The notes under the pieces were generated by a model. It was not told the origin of the DNA. It saw only the letters and a program-made list of their open reading frames with translations, and did not search any database. Below, in pieces: positions 53,837-61,364 of a stretch of DNA of 64,000 nt (positions within the stretch are counted from its first letter, which is position 1; every line of letters begins with the position of its first letter). Origin of the DNA: Streptomyces iakyrus. GTDB lineage: Bacteria > Actinomycetota > Actinomycetes > Streptomycetales > Streptomycetaceae. Position numbers and translations under genes: made by a program. The stretch covers positions 70,500-134,499 of the forward strand of contig NZ_JNXI01000037.1 in the NCBI RefSeq assembly GCF_000717055.1, given 5' to 3'.

Positions 53837-54687
53837 GACAGCACCCTCCGTTCGACGATACGGACCGCGCTGTCGGAGATGAGGCCGAAGATGCCGTAGA
53901 CGACCAGGCCGACGAGGATGACGTCCGTCTGGCCGTAGTTCTGCGCCTGGAACATCATGTAGCCGAGGCCGCTGGTGGCGTTGATCTGCTCCAGCACCAC
54001 CAGGCCCAGCCAGGAGCCGGTGACACCGAGCCGCAGTCCGACGAAGAAGCCGGGCAGCGCGCCGGGGATGACGACCTGCCGGATGAACCGGAACTTCGAC
54101 AGGCCCTGCACCTCGGCGAGTTCGACGAAGCGGCTGTCGATGCCGGACAGCGCGGCGTGCGTGTTGAGGTAGATCGGGATGTAGACGACGATCGCGATGA
54201 TGGCGATCTTGAAGGTCTCGCCGATGCCCAGCCAGAGGATGAACAGCGGGATCAGACCCAGGGTGGGGATGGCCCGGTTGAGGTTGACCGTCCCGTCGAT
54301 CAGCGCCTCCCCGGTCCGGGTCAGCCCGGACGCCAGCGCGAGCAGGATCCCCACGGTCAGGCCGATCGAGAAGCCGGTGGCCGCGCGCTGGAGCGAGGTC
54401 AGGATGTCGTCCGGCAGCGTGCCCGCGCTCCACAGCCGGCTGCCCGTCTCCAGCACGGTCCAGGGGGCCGGGATCGCGCCCGGGTCGAGCAGCCCGGCGG
54501 CGGAGGCGATGCTCCACGAGGCGAGGACGGCGGCGGGCCCGGCGAGCCGGGCGGCGGGCAGCCGCTTGCCGGGGGCCAGCCGCCGGCGCCGGCGCACCTG
54601 GCGCGCCCCGTCCTCGGCGAGGGCGGTGAGGGGTGCGGTGGTGGTCGTATCCGTCGTCTGCGTGGTCGTGTGCGTCGTCGTGGTCAC
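53812..54687 (-). CDS. ssuC: Sulfonate/nitrate-type ABC permease (SsuC-like)
   Basis: A 291-residue permease with about six helices and the EAA-like loop (VELAEVQGLSKFRFIRQVVIPGALPGFF). The first 20 residues are an unusual Thr/His-rich stretch (TTTTHTTTQTTDTTTT). The GTG at 54687 has GGAGG 8 bases upstream; a GTG at 54696 overlapping the upstream stop is an alternative. Confidence 0.9.
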   Translation of the reverse strand: MTTTTHTTTQTTDTTTTAPLTALAEDGARQVRRRRRLAPGKRLPAARLAGPAAVLASWSIASAAGLLDPGAIPAPWTVLETGSRLWSAGTLPDDILTSLQRAATGFSIGLTVGILLALASGLTRTGEALIDGTVNLNRAIPTLGLIPLFILWLGIGETFKIAIIAIVVYIPIYLNTHAALSGIDSRFVELAEVQGLSKFRFIRQVVIPGALPGFFVGLRLGVTGSWLGLVVLEQINATSGLGYMMFQAQNYGQTDVILVGLVVYGIFGLISDSAVRIVERRVLSWRRTLSS

Positions 54688-54692
54688 GGCGG

Positions 54693-55751
54693 TCACCTCC
54701 GGTACTCCGCGGGCACGGCCTTCGCCGCGAGCGACTCGAAGCGGTGGTCGAAGAGCTCGGAGACGTCGAACTTCTTCACGAAGCCGCCCTCCGCGAGCAG
54801 ATCGGCGGTCTCCTGCTCCCAGCGGATCGCCTCGTCCCAGCGGGGCGGGAACAGCGGCTTGTTGGCCAGGGCGGTGACCGCCTTCGCCTGGGCGAGGGTC
54901 AGGTTCTGCGTGCCGACGTAGAACCGCTCGTTCCACTCGTCGGGGTGTTCGTACGTCCACACCTGGCTCTTCGCCCAGTACGGGACGTACGCGGCGACCG
55001 CGGCGGCCTTCGCCCGGTCGTTCAGCACCGACACCGGCGCCCACAGCAGGCTCAGCAGGTCCACTACGTCCGTGGTGATGGTGCGGGCGGACTTGTACTG
55101 CGTCAGATAGGCCGGGGCCTGGGTGTTGGCGAGCGGGGCGATGTCCACCTGCCCGGACTGCAGGGCGGTCAGGAACTGGTTGCTGGTCAGCGGCACCAGC
55201 TCCACGTCGTCGTACGCCAGCCCGGCCTTCTTCAGCGCCCGCAGCAGGACGACGCCCTGCGCCTGGCCCTGGGAGAAGGCCAGCCGCTTGCCCCGGAAGT
55301 CGGAGACCCGGCGAATGTCGCTGCCGGGCTTGGTGGCGAAGAGGTAGTTGGGCTTGCGGGTGATGTTGATCGCGACGATCTTCGCGTCGAAGCCCTGGTA
55401 GTGCGCCTGGATCGGCGGGATCCCGGCGTTGTTGGCGACGTCCAGGGACTTCGCGCGGAAGGCGTTGATGACGTCGGGGCCCGCGCCGATGTTCAGCCAG
55501 TTGGACACCTTGAACGGCAGATCGTCGAATCCGGCCAGCTTGAACTGGAGTTGCTGCGCGTTCTGGTACGAGGAGATCTTCAGGCTCGTCCCCGCGGGGA
55601 CCTTGGAGGCCAGGGGAGCGTCGGAGGCCGTCTCGTCGGCCGCGGCGCTGCTGTCGGCGCAGCCGCTCAGTCCGGCCGCCGCGGCCGTCACGCCGAGCAG
55701 CGAGGTCAGGAACAGGCGCCGGTCGGGACCGGAAACGGGGGGCGAGGGCAT
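54693..55751 (-). CDS. ssuA: Sulfonate/nitrate-type substrate-binding lipoprotein (SsuA-like)
   Basis: A 352-residue binding protein. Lipoprotein signal with lipobox LSGC, lipid on Cys31, preceded by DRRLFL. The mature part has the NMT1/SsuA-type segments NWLNIGAGPDVINAFRAKSLDVANN, RVSDFRGKRLAFSQG and VDIAPLANTQ. The ATG at 55751 has AGGGAG upstream. First structural gene of the operon; preceded by a cysteine-containing leader ORF and two RNA hairpins. Confidence 0.92.
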   Translation of the reverse strand: MPSPPVSGPDRRLFLTSLLGVTAAAAGLSGCADSSAAADETASDAPLASKVPAGTSLKISSYQNAQQLQFKLAGFDDLPFKVSNWLNIGAGPDVINAFRAKSLDVANNAGIPPIQAHYQGFDAKIVAINITRKPNYLFATKPGSDIRRVSDFRGKRLAFSQGQAQGVVLLRALKKAGLAYDDVELVPLTSNQFLTALQSGQVDIAPLANTQAPAYLTQYKSARTITTDVVDLLSLLWAPVSVLNDRAKAAAVAAYVPYWAKSQVWTYEHPDEWNERFYVGTQNLTLAQAKAVTALANKPLFPPRWDEAIRWEQETADLLAEGGFVKKFDVSELFDHRFESLAAKAVPAEYRR

Positions 55752-55790
55752 GGGAGGCTCCCTGGGTATGAAAGACGGCACAGCGAACGC

Positions 55791-55824
55791 AATTCCGGGC
55801 AGGAAAAGACCTGCCAAGGGAATT
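55791..55824 (-). promoter_or_regulatory. Long leader hairpin before ssuA
   Basis: AATTCC-GGGCAGG-AAAAGA-CCTGCC-AAG-GGAATT: two 6-bp stems with an internal loop, about 40 bases upstream of the ssuA ATG. It may be part of an attenuation switch. Confidence 0.5.
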
Positions 55825-55851
55825 CACGCGAATGTCACAAAGGAAGGAGAA

Positions 55852-55872
55852 GGCGCTCCGCGAAGGGGCGCC
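55852..55872 (-). promoter_or_regulatory. Attenuator-like hairpin behind the leader ORF
   Basis: On the minus strand GGCGCCCC-TTCGC-GGAGCGCC with one mismatch, followed by the pyrimidine run TTCTCCTTCCTTT. It begins 17 bases after the stop of the leader ORF, a spacing suited to control by a ribosome on the leader. Confidence 0.55.
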
Positions 55873-55889
55873 GGGGGCGCGTCAACGGG

Positions 55890-55928
55890 TCAGCAACAGA
55901 GGGTGCGACAGCTCGTGAGCGGGCTCAT
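55890..55928 (-). CDS. Leaderless cysteine-rich leader peptide MSPLTSCRTLCC
   Basis: A 12-codon ORF with three Cys codons (TGT, TGT, TGC), the last two adjacent to the stop. It lies 138 bases upstream of the ssuA-like gene. A TTGACA/GAACAT promoter puts the transcription start on the A of its ATG, so it would be read without a ribosome binding site. Short leaderless polycysteine ORFs are known cysteine-responsive attenuators of sulfur genes in mycobacteria; the same role is inferred here. Ribosomes stalled at Cys codons when cysteine is low would change folding of the hairpin behind it. Confidence 0.65.
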   Translation of the reverse strand: MSPLTSCRTLCC

Positions 55929-55935
55929 GAACAGG

Positions 55936-55965
55936 ATGTTCCTGGTCGGGGGCCCGGTCTGTCAA
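55936..55965 (-). promoter_or_regulatory. Promoter of the sulfonate operon leader
   Basis: Perfect -35 TTGACA (55960-55965), 18-base spacer, -10 GAACAT (55936-55941). Seven bases then separate the -10 from the leader ATG. Confidence 0.55.
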
Positions 55966-55982
55966 CATTCCGAGTTTCTGAA

Positions 55983-57182
55983 TTAAATAGCGTCAGGTGA
56001 CGCGGCCAGCGGATCCCGGTAAAGGACGTCGAGCGCCACCGCGCCACCCGCCACCGCCAGGACGGAATCCGGGAAACTGATCGGCGAGACGGTCGCGGCG
56101 CGATCCGCTCCGACCTCCTCCCGCAGCGCGGCCAGACAGTCCGACCGGTGCATGACCCCGAGCTCCGTCACGACCACCTGCTCCGGGTTGAGCACATCGA
56201 GCAGCAGCCCGACCGCACGCCCCACCCGCCGCGACCGCTCCCGCAGCAGCCGCACGGCCACCGGGTCGCCGGCCGCCGCGGCACCGACCACGTGCATCGG
56301 GTTCATCCCGTCGAGGATCCCCGCCTCCCGGGCCCGCCGGCACAGCGTCCGTTCGCTCAGCTCGGCCTGGAGGCAGCCCACCCGGCCGCAGTCGCAGGGC
56401 TCCGTGCCGCCCGGCACCGGCAGATGGGCGATCGCCCCCGCCTGCGAGCGCGGGCCGTGGTGCACCTCGTCATGGGTGGCGAACGCGGCGTCCACCACAT
56501 TGCCCGCGAACAGGTGCAGCACACTGCGGCTGCCCCGGGCCCGCCCGAACAGCCGCTCCGCGTTCACCAACGCCCGGGCGTGCCCGTCCACATGGACCGG
56601 CAGGCCCGTAAGCGCTCCGAGCAGTTCCCGCACCGGCACCTCGCGCCAGCCCAGCAGCGGATGCTCCACGACGGTGCCCGAGTCCCGGTCCACCCAGCCG
56701 CCCGCGGCGAACCCGACCCCCAGCACCCTGCTGCCGGGCGCCCCGGCGAGCAGCGCCGCCAGCGTGTCGGCGGCCCGGGACAGCACCTGCGCGGGCCCGG
56801 CCCCCGCGTGCTCCACCTCGCTGCGGGCCAGCACCCGCCCGCGCAGATCCAGCAACGCGACCGTCGTGTACGGCACCGCCACGTGCACCCCGCCCACCAC
56901 GAACCGGGAGTCGTCCAGGTCGACCGGCAGATGCGGCCGCCCCACCCCCTTGGACCGCCGCAGCACGGCGGACTCACGGATGAGCCCCAACTCGGCGAAC
57001 CGGGCGCAGTAGTCGGTGACCGACGCCGGCGACAGGCCCGTCAGCCGGGCGATGGTGCTGCGCGCGACCGGCCCGTGCTCCAGCACGGACCGCAGGACGA
57101 CGCTCGCGCTGGTGCGGCGCCGGTCGCTGTCGGCGACACGGGGGATGGGGGACGTCAGAAGGGGAGCCGCGGTACGGGGCAT
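55983..57182 (-). CDS. ROK-family transcriptional regulator of the sulfonate locus
   Basis: A 399-residue ROK protein: winged helix-turn-helix (about 25-80, VARSTIARLTGLSPASVTDYCARF), ROK domain with zinc motif CDCGRVGCLQ. ROK regulators usually sense sugars, so a place beside a sulfonate operon is unusual; control of the operon 55 bases downstream is inferred from position. The ATG at 57182 has GGAAGA upstream; the frame stays open to 57356 but this part overlaps the leader ORF in another frame. Confidence 0.9.
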   Translation of the reverse strand: MPRTAAPLLTSPIPRVADSDRRRTSASVVLRSVLEHGPVARSTIARLTGLSPASVTDYCARFAELGLIRESAVLRRSKGVGRPHLPVDLDDSRFVVGGVHVAVPYTTVALLDLRGRVLARSEVEHAGAGPAQVLSRAADTLAALLAGAPGSRVLGVGFAAGGWVDRDSGTVVEHPLLGWREVPVRELLGALTGLPVHVDGHARALVNAERLFGRARGSRSVLHLFAGNVVDAAFATHDEVHHGPRSQAGAIAHLPVPGGTEPCDCGRVGCLQAELSERTLCRRAREAGILDGMNPMHVVGAAAAGDPVAVRLLRERSRRVGRAVGLLLDVLNPEQVVVTELGVMHRSDCLAALREEVGADRAATVSPISFPDSVLAVAGGAVALDVLYRDPLAASPDAI

Positions 57183-57252
57183 GGGAATCTTCCTGGAGGC
57201 CGGTCCGACACTGCGCCGTCTCGATCGGCGGGCCGGATCCCTCCGCCCCGCC

Positions 57253-57339
57253 TCACACCGGGTGGCGACAGGTGGCCGTGCCCTGGCGTCGCAGGTCGAC
57301 ATAGCGACGCGACGAGAAGTACCGGGCCTGGGCAACCAT
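57253..57339 (-). CDS. Leaderless 28-residue leader peptide of the RRxVDL...CR type
   Basis: A 28-codon ORF containing SSRRYVDLRRQ and ending TATCRHPV, one Cys at position 24. Short Streptomyces ORFs with an Arg-Arg-x-Val-Asp-Leu core and a terminal Cys-Arg are, as I recall, repeatedly found before sulfur and transport operons and called putative leader peptides. The ATG lies 7 bases after a TAGCGT -10 box, so it is predicted to be leaderless. Its stop is 70 bases before the ROK gene; it is in a different frame from that gene's upstream extension. Confidence 0.65.
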   Translation of the reverse strand: MVAQARYFSSRRYVDLRRQGTATCRHPV

Positions 57340-57346
57340 GTTCGCG

Positions 57347-57352
57347 ACGCTA
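57347..57352 (-). promoter_or_regulatory. -10 box TAGCGT of the ROK-gene leader
   Basis: A good Streptomyces -10 (TAGCGT) exactly 7 bases from the leader ATG, the same spacing as in the neighbouring leader. The -35 (CTGGGC) is weak. Confidence 0.55.
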
Positions 57353-57488
57353 GCAAAACGACCCGGGGCTGCCCAGACGGCGACCGACGGGCGAGACGGC
57401 GGCACGGAGCCTTTGGGGGAAACCTACAGATGCGTGCCGTCCCTCGCTGGTGGTGCAGGGCACCCCATCACCGTGACCGGCATCACGC

Positions 57489-57554
57489 GTTGGTCGCTGT
57501 AGCCCACATCCTTTGTGCGAAGCCGACCAACGGCCGGTCCACGCCTTTGTGGAC
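57489..57554. promoter_or_regulatory. Two consecutive hairpins upstream of bioY
   Basis: GTTGGTCG (57489-57496) pairs with CGACCAAC (57524-57531), enclosing CACA-TCCTT-TGTG; then GTCCAC (57537-57542) pairs with GTGGAC (57549-57554). Both loops hold CCTTT. They precede the presumed bioY -10 box TAGCGT (57587-57592), so they would be DNA operator sites rather than leader RNA, or terminate antisense transcription. Confidence 0.4.
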
Positions 57555-57630
57555 GGCTGACGGTGATCGGGCCGGGCACGCTGGGATAGCGTCACGATGT
57601 CCCACCGGCCCTCACCCTCGCGGAGTCCCC

Positions 57631-58212
57631 ATGAGCACCGCTGCCGCCACACCCGCCCGCGCCGGGCAGGTCCTCGCCGACCTGCTCCCTGCCTCCCGAG
57701 TCCGGGACGCGGCCCTCGTGCTCGGCGGCGCCGCGCTCACCGGCCTCGCCGCCCAGATCTCCGTGCCCGTGCCGGGCTCCCCGGTGCCGGTGACGGGCCA
57801 GACCTTCGCCGCGCTGCTCGTCGGCACGTCCCTCGGTGCCGGCCGCGGCTTCCTGGCGCTCGCGCTGTACGCCGTGGCGGGCATCGCCGGCGTGCCGTGG
57901 TTCGCGCAGGGCACCTCGGGCGTCGCCCCCTCCTTCGGCTACATCCTCGGCATGATCCTCGCCTCCACCGTCGTCGGCGCCCTGGCCCGCCGCGGCGCCG
58001 ACCGCTCGATGCTGCGCATGGCCGGCACGATGCTGGTGGGCGAGGCGATCATCTACGCCGTCGGCGTGCCCTACCTGGCCCTCGCCACCGGCATGTCCGC
58101 CACCGCCGCGATCGCGGCCGGCCTCACGCCGTTCCTCATCGGCGACGCGCTGAAGGCGGCGCTGGCGATGGGCGCCCTGCCGACGGCCTGGAAGTTCGCG
58201 AACAAGCACTGA
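57631..58212 (+). CDS. bioY: Biotin transporter BioY
   Basis: A 193-residue S component of an energy-coupling-factor transporter for biotin uptake, with six helices. Conserved segments: ISVPVPGSPVPVTGQTFAALLVG, GAGRGFLALALYAVAGIAGVPWFA and SFGYILGMILAS. The ATG at 57631 has GGAG 5 bases upstream. No EcfA/EcfT genes lie nearby, so it either uses shared ones or works alone, as some BioY proteins do. Confidence 0.94.
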   Translation: MSTAAATPARAGQVLADLLPASRVRDAALVLGGAALTGLAAQISVPVPGSPVPVTGQTFAALLVGTSLGAGRGFLALALYAVAGIAGVPWFAQGTSGVAPSFGYILGMILASTVVGALARRGADRSMLRMAGTMLVGEAIIYAVGVPYLALATGMSATAAIAAGLTPFLIGDALKAALAMGALPTAWKFANKH

Positions 58213-58228
58213 CGGCACAGGCGTTGCG

Positions 58229-58268
58229 GAGAGGCCCGCCGGGGGCGACGAACCCCGGCGGGCCTCTC
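58229..58268. terminator. Bidirectional terminator
   Basis: Perfect 16-bp stem GAGAGGCCCGCCGGGG / CCCCGGCGGGCCTCTC with an 8-base loop, between the convergent bioY and LPKTG-protein genes. Confidence 0.9.
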
Positions 58269-58328
58269 AGCGTTCCGCGTGGTGCGGCGCGGGCCGCTCC
58301 GCGTCCGCACGCGGCTACAGCGGCCGGT

Positions 58329-59054
58329 TCAGCCCTCCTGAGCCCCCGGCCGGCGCCGCTGCGACCACCACATTCCAGCCACGCCCGCCGCGAGCAGCGA
58401 CGCACCGGCCGCGCCCAGCGGCAGCAGGTCACGGGCCGGACCGGTCTTCGGCAGCTCCTTGCCGCCCGGGCCCGCCGGCTCGTTGTCGGTGCCGAGCAGC
58501 AGGGGCGTGGCCGGGGCGTTCGGCGACGGGTTGCTCGTGCCGAACGGCACCGGGCCCTGCTGCCAGAAGGTCTTCTTCCCGTCGGCCGTCTGCACGGGCA
58601 GGCAGATCTTCCCGGTCTTGCCGAGGTCGAACGTCGCGTCGACGGCGTACGACTTCGACTTACCGGCCGCGAGATTGTCGATCGGGCATGCGAATCCGCT
58701 GTTCGAGCCTTCCGGAAGTCCGTTCTCGGGTATCGCCGAACATCCCTCGACGCCCTTGACGACAAGCCCGTCGAAACCGACGACCAACAGCCTGATCTTC
58801 CCGCTGTCCTTGCTCCCCTCGTTCTTCACCGTGGCGGTAATCGCCGTCTTTTCCGAGCCGTTGTCGACCGAGATCTTCCCGGGCAGCAGCGTGGTGAGCT
58901 TCACCCCCGCCGGTGCCTCGTCAACTGCCTTTCCCCCCTTGCCGCTCGGCGGCCCTTCGTCCTGCGCCCCGGCTGTGCCGGAAAGGATCAACACCGCTGA
59001 GAAAGATGCCATGACCAGCGATCCCGCGACCGCTGTCGAACGACGAGAACTCAT
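58329..59054 (-). CDS. Sortase-anchored surface protein (LPKTG)
   Basis: A 241-residue exported protein. Sec signal (about 1-30, ending TAGAQ), an immunoglobulin-like domain of about 130 residues (ISVDNGSEKTAITATVKNEGS) with two cysteines (GCSAIP, FACPID) that may form a disulfide, a short Pro/Gly linker, then LPKTG, a membrane helix and RRR. Sortase should cut at Thr-Gly and attach it to peptidoglycan. The ATG at 59054 has AAGGGGGG upstream. Streptomyces more often uses LAxTG, so LPKTG is notable. Function unknown. Confidence 0.88.
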   Translation of the reverse strand: MSSRRSTAVAGSLVMASFSAVLILSGTAGAQDEGPPSGKGGKAVDEAPAGVKLTTLLPGKISVDNGSEKTAITATVKNEGSKDSGKIRLLVVGFDGLVVKGVEGCSAIPENGLPEGSNSGFACPIDNLAAGKSKSYAVDATFDLGKTGKICLPVQTADGKKTFWQQGPVPFGTSNPSPNAPATPLLLGTDNEPAGPGGKELPKTGPARDLLPLGAAGASLLAAGVAGMWWSQRRRPGAQEG

Positions 59055-59250
59055 GTTCGCCCCCCTTGCGTCCCCCTGGGCTGCGCCTGAATTCGCAGCA
59101 CTGAAAGAGGTACCACAAGATTTCACCGCACTATCCTGGTGCGGCACGAAGTGTGACCGTTGTGTTTCACTGGAGTCGGTCGCGGTGTCGTGGAGGGGGT
59201 GCAGCGGATTGCCGGGGAATACGAACAGCGGCGGTGTTCCAGGGATATTG

Positions 59251-61257
59251 GTGACGGGACGCTATCGGTTGGTCGAAAGTATCGGCCAGGGGGGAATGGG
59301 GCGGGTGTGGCGAGCCGCCGACGAAATACTCGACCGGCCGGTCGCCGTCAAGGAAATGCGGATCGACGGTCTCGACGCGGAGGACAGCAGGACCCGCCGC
59401 GAACGCACCCTGCGCGAGGCCAGGGCCACGGCCCGGATCGACCACCCCAACGTCGTACGGGTCTACGACGTGGTCGACGAGGGCGAACGCCTGTGGATCG
59501 TCATGGAGTTGGTCGCGGGCCGCTCCCTCGAACGGATCCTCGCGGAGACGGGCCCGCTGAGCCCCGGCGAGACGGCCCGCATCGGACTCGGTCTGGTCGC
59601 GGCGCTGCGGCAGGTGCATGAACGGGGCGTCCTGCACCGCGACATCAAGCCCGGCAACGTCCTCGTGGAGCACGCGGACGGGGTGGCCGGATCCGGGCTC
59701 GGCAACGGCACCGGTTCCAGCCGCGCAGGGCGGATCGTCCTCACGGACTTCGGGATCGCCGCGATCCAGGACGCCAAGGCGCTCACGATGGTCGGCATGC
59801 TGGTCGGCTCGCCCGACTACATGGCCCCCGAGCGCATCTCCGGCCGCCCCCAGGGCCCGCCGTCCGACATCTGGTCCCTGGGCGCCACCCTCTGCGCGGC
59901 GCTGGGCGGCCGCTCCCCGTTCTCCCGCGACACCACGCTCGCGACCCTGCACGCGGTCCTGTACGAGGAGCCGGAACTCCCCGCCGCGGCGGGCCCGTTG
60001 CGGGACCTCCTGACGTCCCTGCTCGCGAAGGAGCCGTCGGCCCGCCCGGACCTGGAGGCGCTGGAGACGGCACTGCGACCGGTGGCGTTCCCGGTCCCGA
60101 CACCGACGGTGACGGTCGGGGTGGGGCCGGGGGAGGCGGAGCCGGAACGAGTACGGGAGCCGGAGCCGAACTCCGTGGTGGACGAGGAGTCCACGCCGCC
60201 CTTGTGGCCATCGCCTGCCCCTGATCCGGAAACCACCCTCGGAGGCCGGCAACCGACCCCGACCCCGACCCCGACCCCGCAGCCGCAGCCGCAGCCGCAG
60301 CCGCAGCCGCAGTCGCAGTCACGGGCACCTCTGCCCACGCCCCCGCAGGAATCCCCGGCGCAACCACCGCAGGAATCACCGGCCCCCGCCCACCTCCCGG
60401 CGCCCCGGGGCCCCCGCCGGCCCGCCCCCGCCCCGGGCCCGCACCACCACCCCACGCACACCACACCGACGGAGACGTCCGCGAAGTCCCGGGGCCCGGT
60501 CTCCCTCACCCGGGCACAGGCGGAGACCGAGCGCCGCCCTCACCCCGCACCCACGCCGATGCCACCGGGCGAACTCCCCGGACCGGCCGTCCCGGCCGCG
60601 CCCGGCGCGCGTCCCCGCCCCGGCGCGGGCCGCCGTCGTACGGTGCTCACCGCCGCGGCAGCCACCCTCGCCAGCGCCGGCACCGTCGTCGGCATCCTGC
60701 TGGCGACGTCAGCGGGTTCACCCGGAGACGACGACACTCCCCGCGCCGGATCCTCCGCGTCCGCGCCGGCCACCAGCGGCGGCACCACCACCGCCCCCTC
60801 ACCCACCGTCGAGGGCACGACCAGGCCGCAGACCCTGCCGCCCGGCACGCACCGGGAGGCCGGCGGGTTCGCCTGGGCGACGCCGGACGGCTGGCGGCGG
60901 GACGTGAAGACGGGCGCGGAGGTGCACTACACCTCCCCGGACGGCACCCAGGAACTGGTCGGCAAGTCCTCCCTGGCCCGCGGCGACCTGCTGGAGACCT
61001 GGCAGACCTCGGAGCGCAACGCCCACCAGGGCCAGGACTACCGCAAGATCCGCCTGGAGGAGACCACGTTCCGCGGCCACCCGGCGGTGGTCTGGGAGTA
61101 CACGTTCACGCTGAAGGGCGTCCACTGGCACGCCCGTCTGCTCGGCTTCAACGTGACCGGCAAGTCGTACCAGGTCAACACGTGGTACGCCGCCGGGACC
61201 GAGCAGGAGGCACTCGCCACCTACGAGAAGGTCAGGGACAGTTTCACGGTGCTGTAG
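59251..61257 (+). CDS. Membrane serine/threonine protein kinase
   Basis: A 668-residue Hanks-type kinase. Kinase domain about 5-270: glycine loop GQGGMGRVW, Lys34 (VAVKEM), catalytic Asp131 (HRDIKPGN), metal Asp166 (TDFGIA) and YMAPE. A Gly/Ser-rich insertion of about 14 residues sits between the catalytic loop and DFG. Then a 200-residue Pro-rich linker with (Thr-Pro) and (Pro-Gln) runs, a membrane helix near 467-490, and an outer domain of about 130 residues (WATPDGWRRDVKTGAEVHYTSP...). The GTG at 59251 has AGGG 6 bases upstream; several in-frame starts exist upstream. Divergent from the LPKTG gene. Confidence 0.9.
   Translation: MTGRYRLVESIGQGGMGRVWRAADEILDRPVAVKEMRIDGLDAEDSRTRRERTLREARATARIDHPNVVRVYDVVDEGERLWIVMELVAGRSLERILAETGPLSPGETARIGLGLVAALRQVHERGVLHRDIKPGNVLVEHADGVAGSGLGNGTGSSRAGRIVLTDFGIAAIQDAKALTMVGMLVGSPDYMAPERISGRPQGPPSDIWSLGATLCAALGGRSPFSRDTTLATLHAVLYEEPELPAAAGPLRDLLTSLLAKEPSARPDLEALETALRPVAFPVPTPTVTVGVGPGEAEPERVREPEPNSVVDEESTPPLWPSPAPDPETTLGGRQPTPTPTPTPQPQPQPQPQPQSQSRAPLPTPPQESPAQPPQESPAPAHLPAPRGPRRPAPAPGPHHHPTHTTPTETSAKSRGPVSLTRAQAETERRPHPAPTPMPPGELPGPAVPAAPGARPRPGAGRRRTVLTAAAATLASAGTVVGILLATSAGSPGDDDTPRAGSSASAPATSGGTTTAPSPTVEGTTRPQTLPPGTHREAGGFAWATPDGWRRDVKTGAEVHYTSPDGTQELVGKSSLARGDLLETWQTSERNAHQGQDYRKIRLEETTFRGHPAVVWEYTFTLKGVHWHARLLGFNVTGKSYQVNTWYAAGTEQEALATYEKVRDSFTVL
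60256..60321. repeat. Coding microsatellite in the kinase linker
   Basis: Four copies of ACCCCG (Thr-Pro) followed by five copies of CAGCCG and two variants (Gln-Pro/Gln-Ser), in frame. Confidence 0.85.
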
Positions 61258-61289
61258 GCGGCCGCGGGAAAAGCGATGGGAAAGCGAGA

Positions 61290-61327
61290 GGGCCTGCGGC
61301 GTGTGCGACAGCACGCACCACAGGCCC
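61290..61327. terminator. Bidirectional terminator
   Basis: GGGCCTG / CAGGCCC outer stem with inner GCGTG / CACGC, between the convergent kinase and permease genes. Confidence 0.75.
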
Positions 61328-61364
61328 CCTGTTCACGGCGAACGGTGAGGCGGCGGCCGCAGGA

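Noticed and set aside
55752..55980. SAM or other sulfur riboswitch upstream of ssuA
   Set aside because: I see no conserved SAM aptamer pattern; the leader ORF plus hairpins explain the region better.
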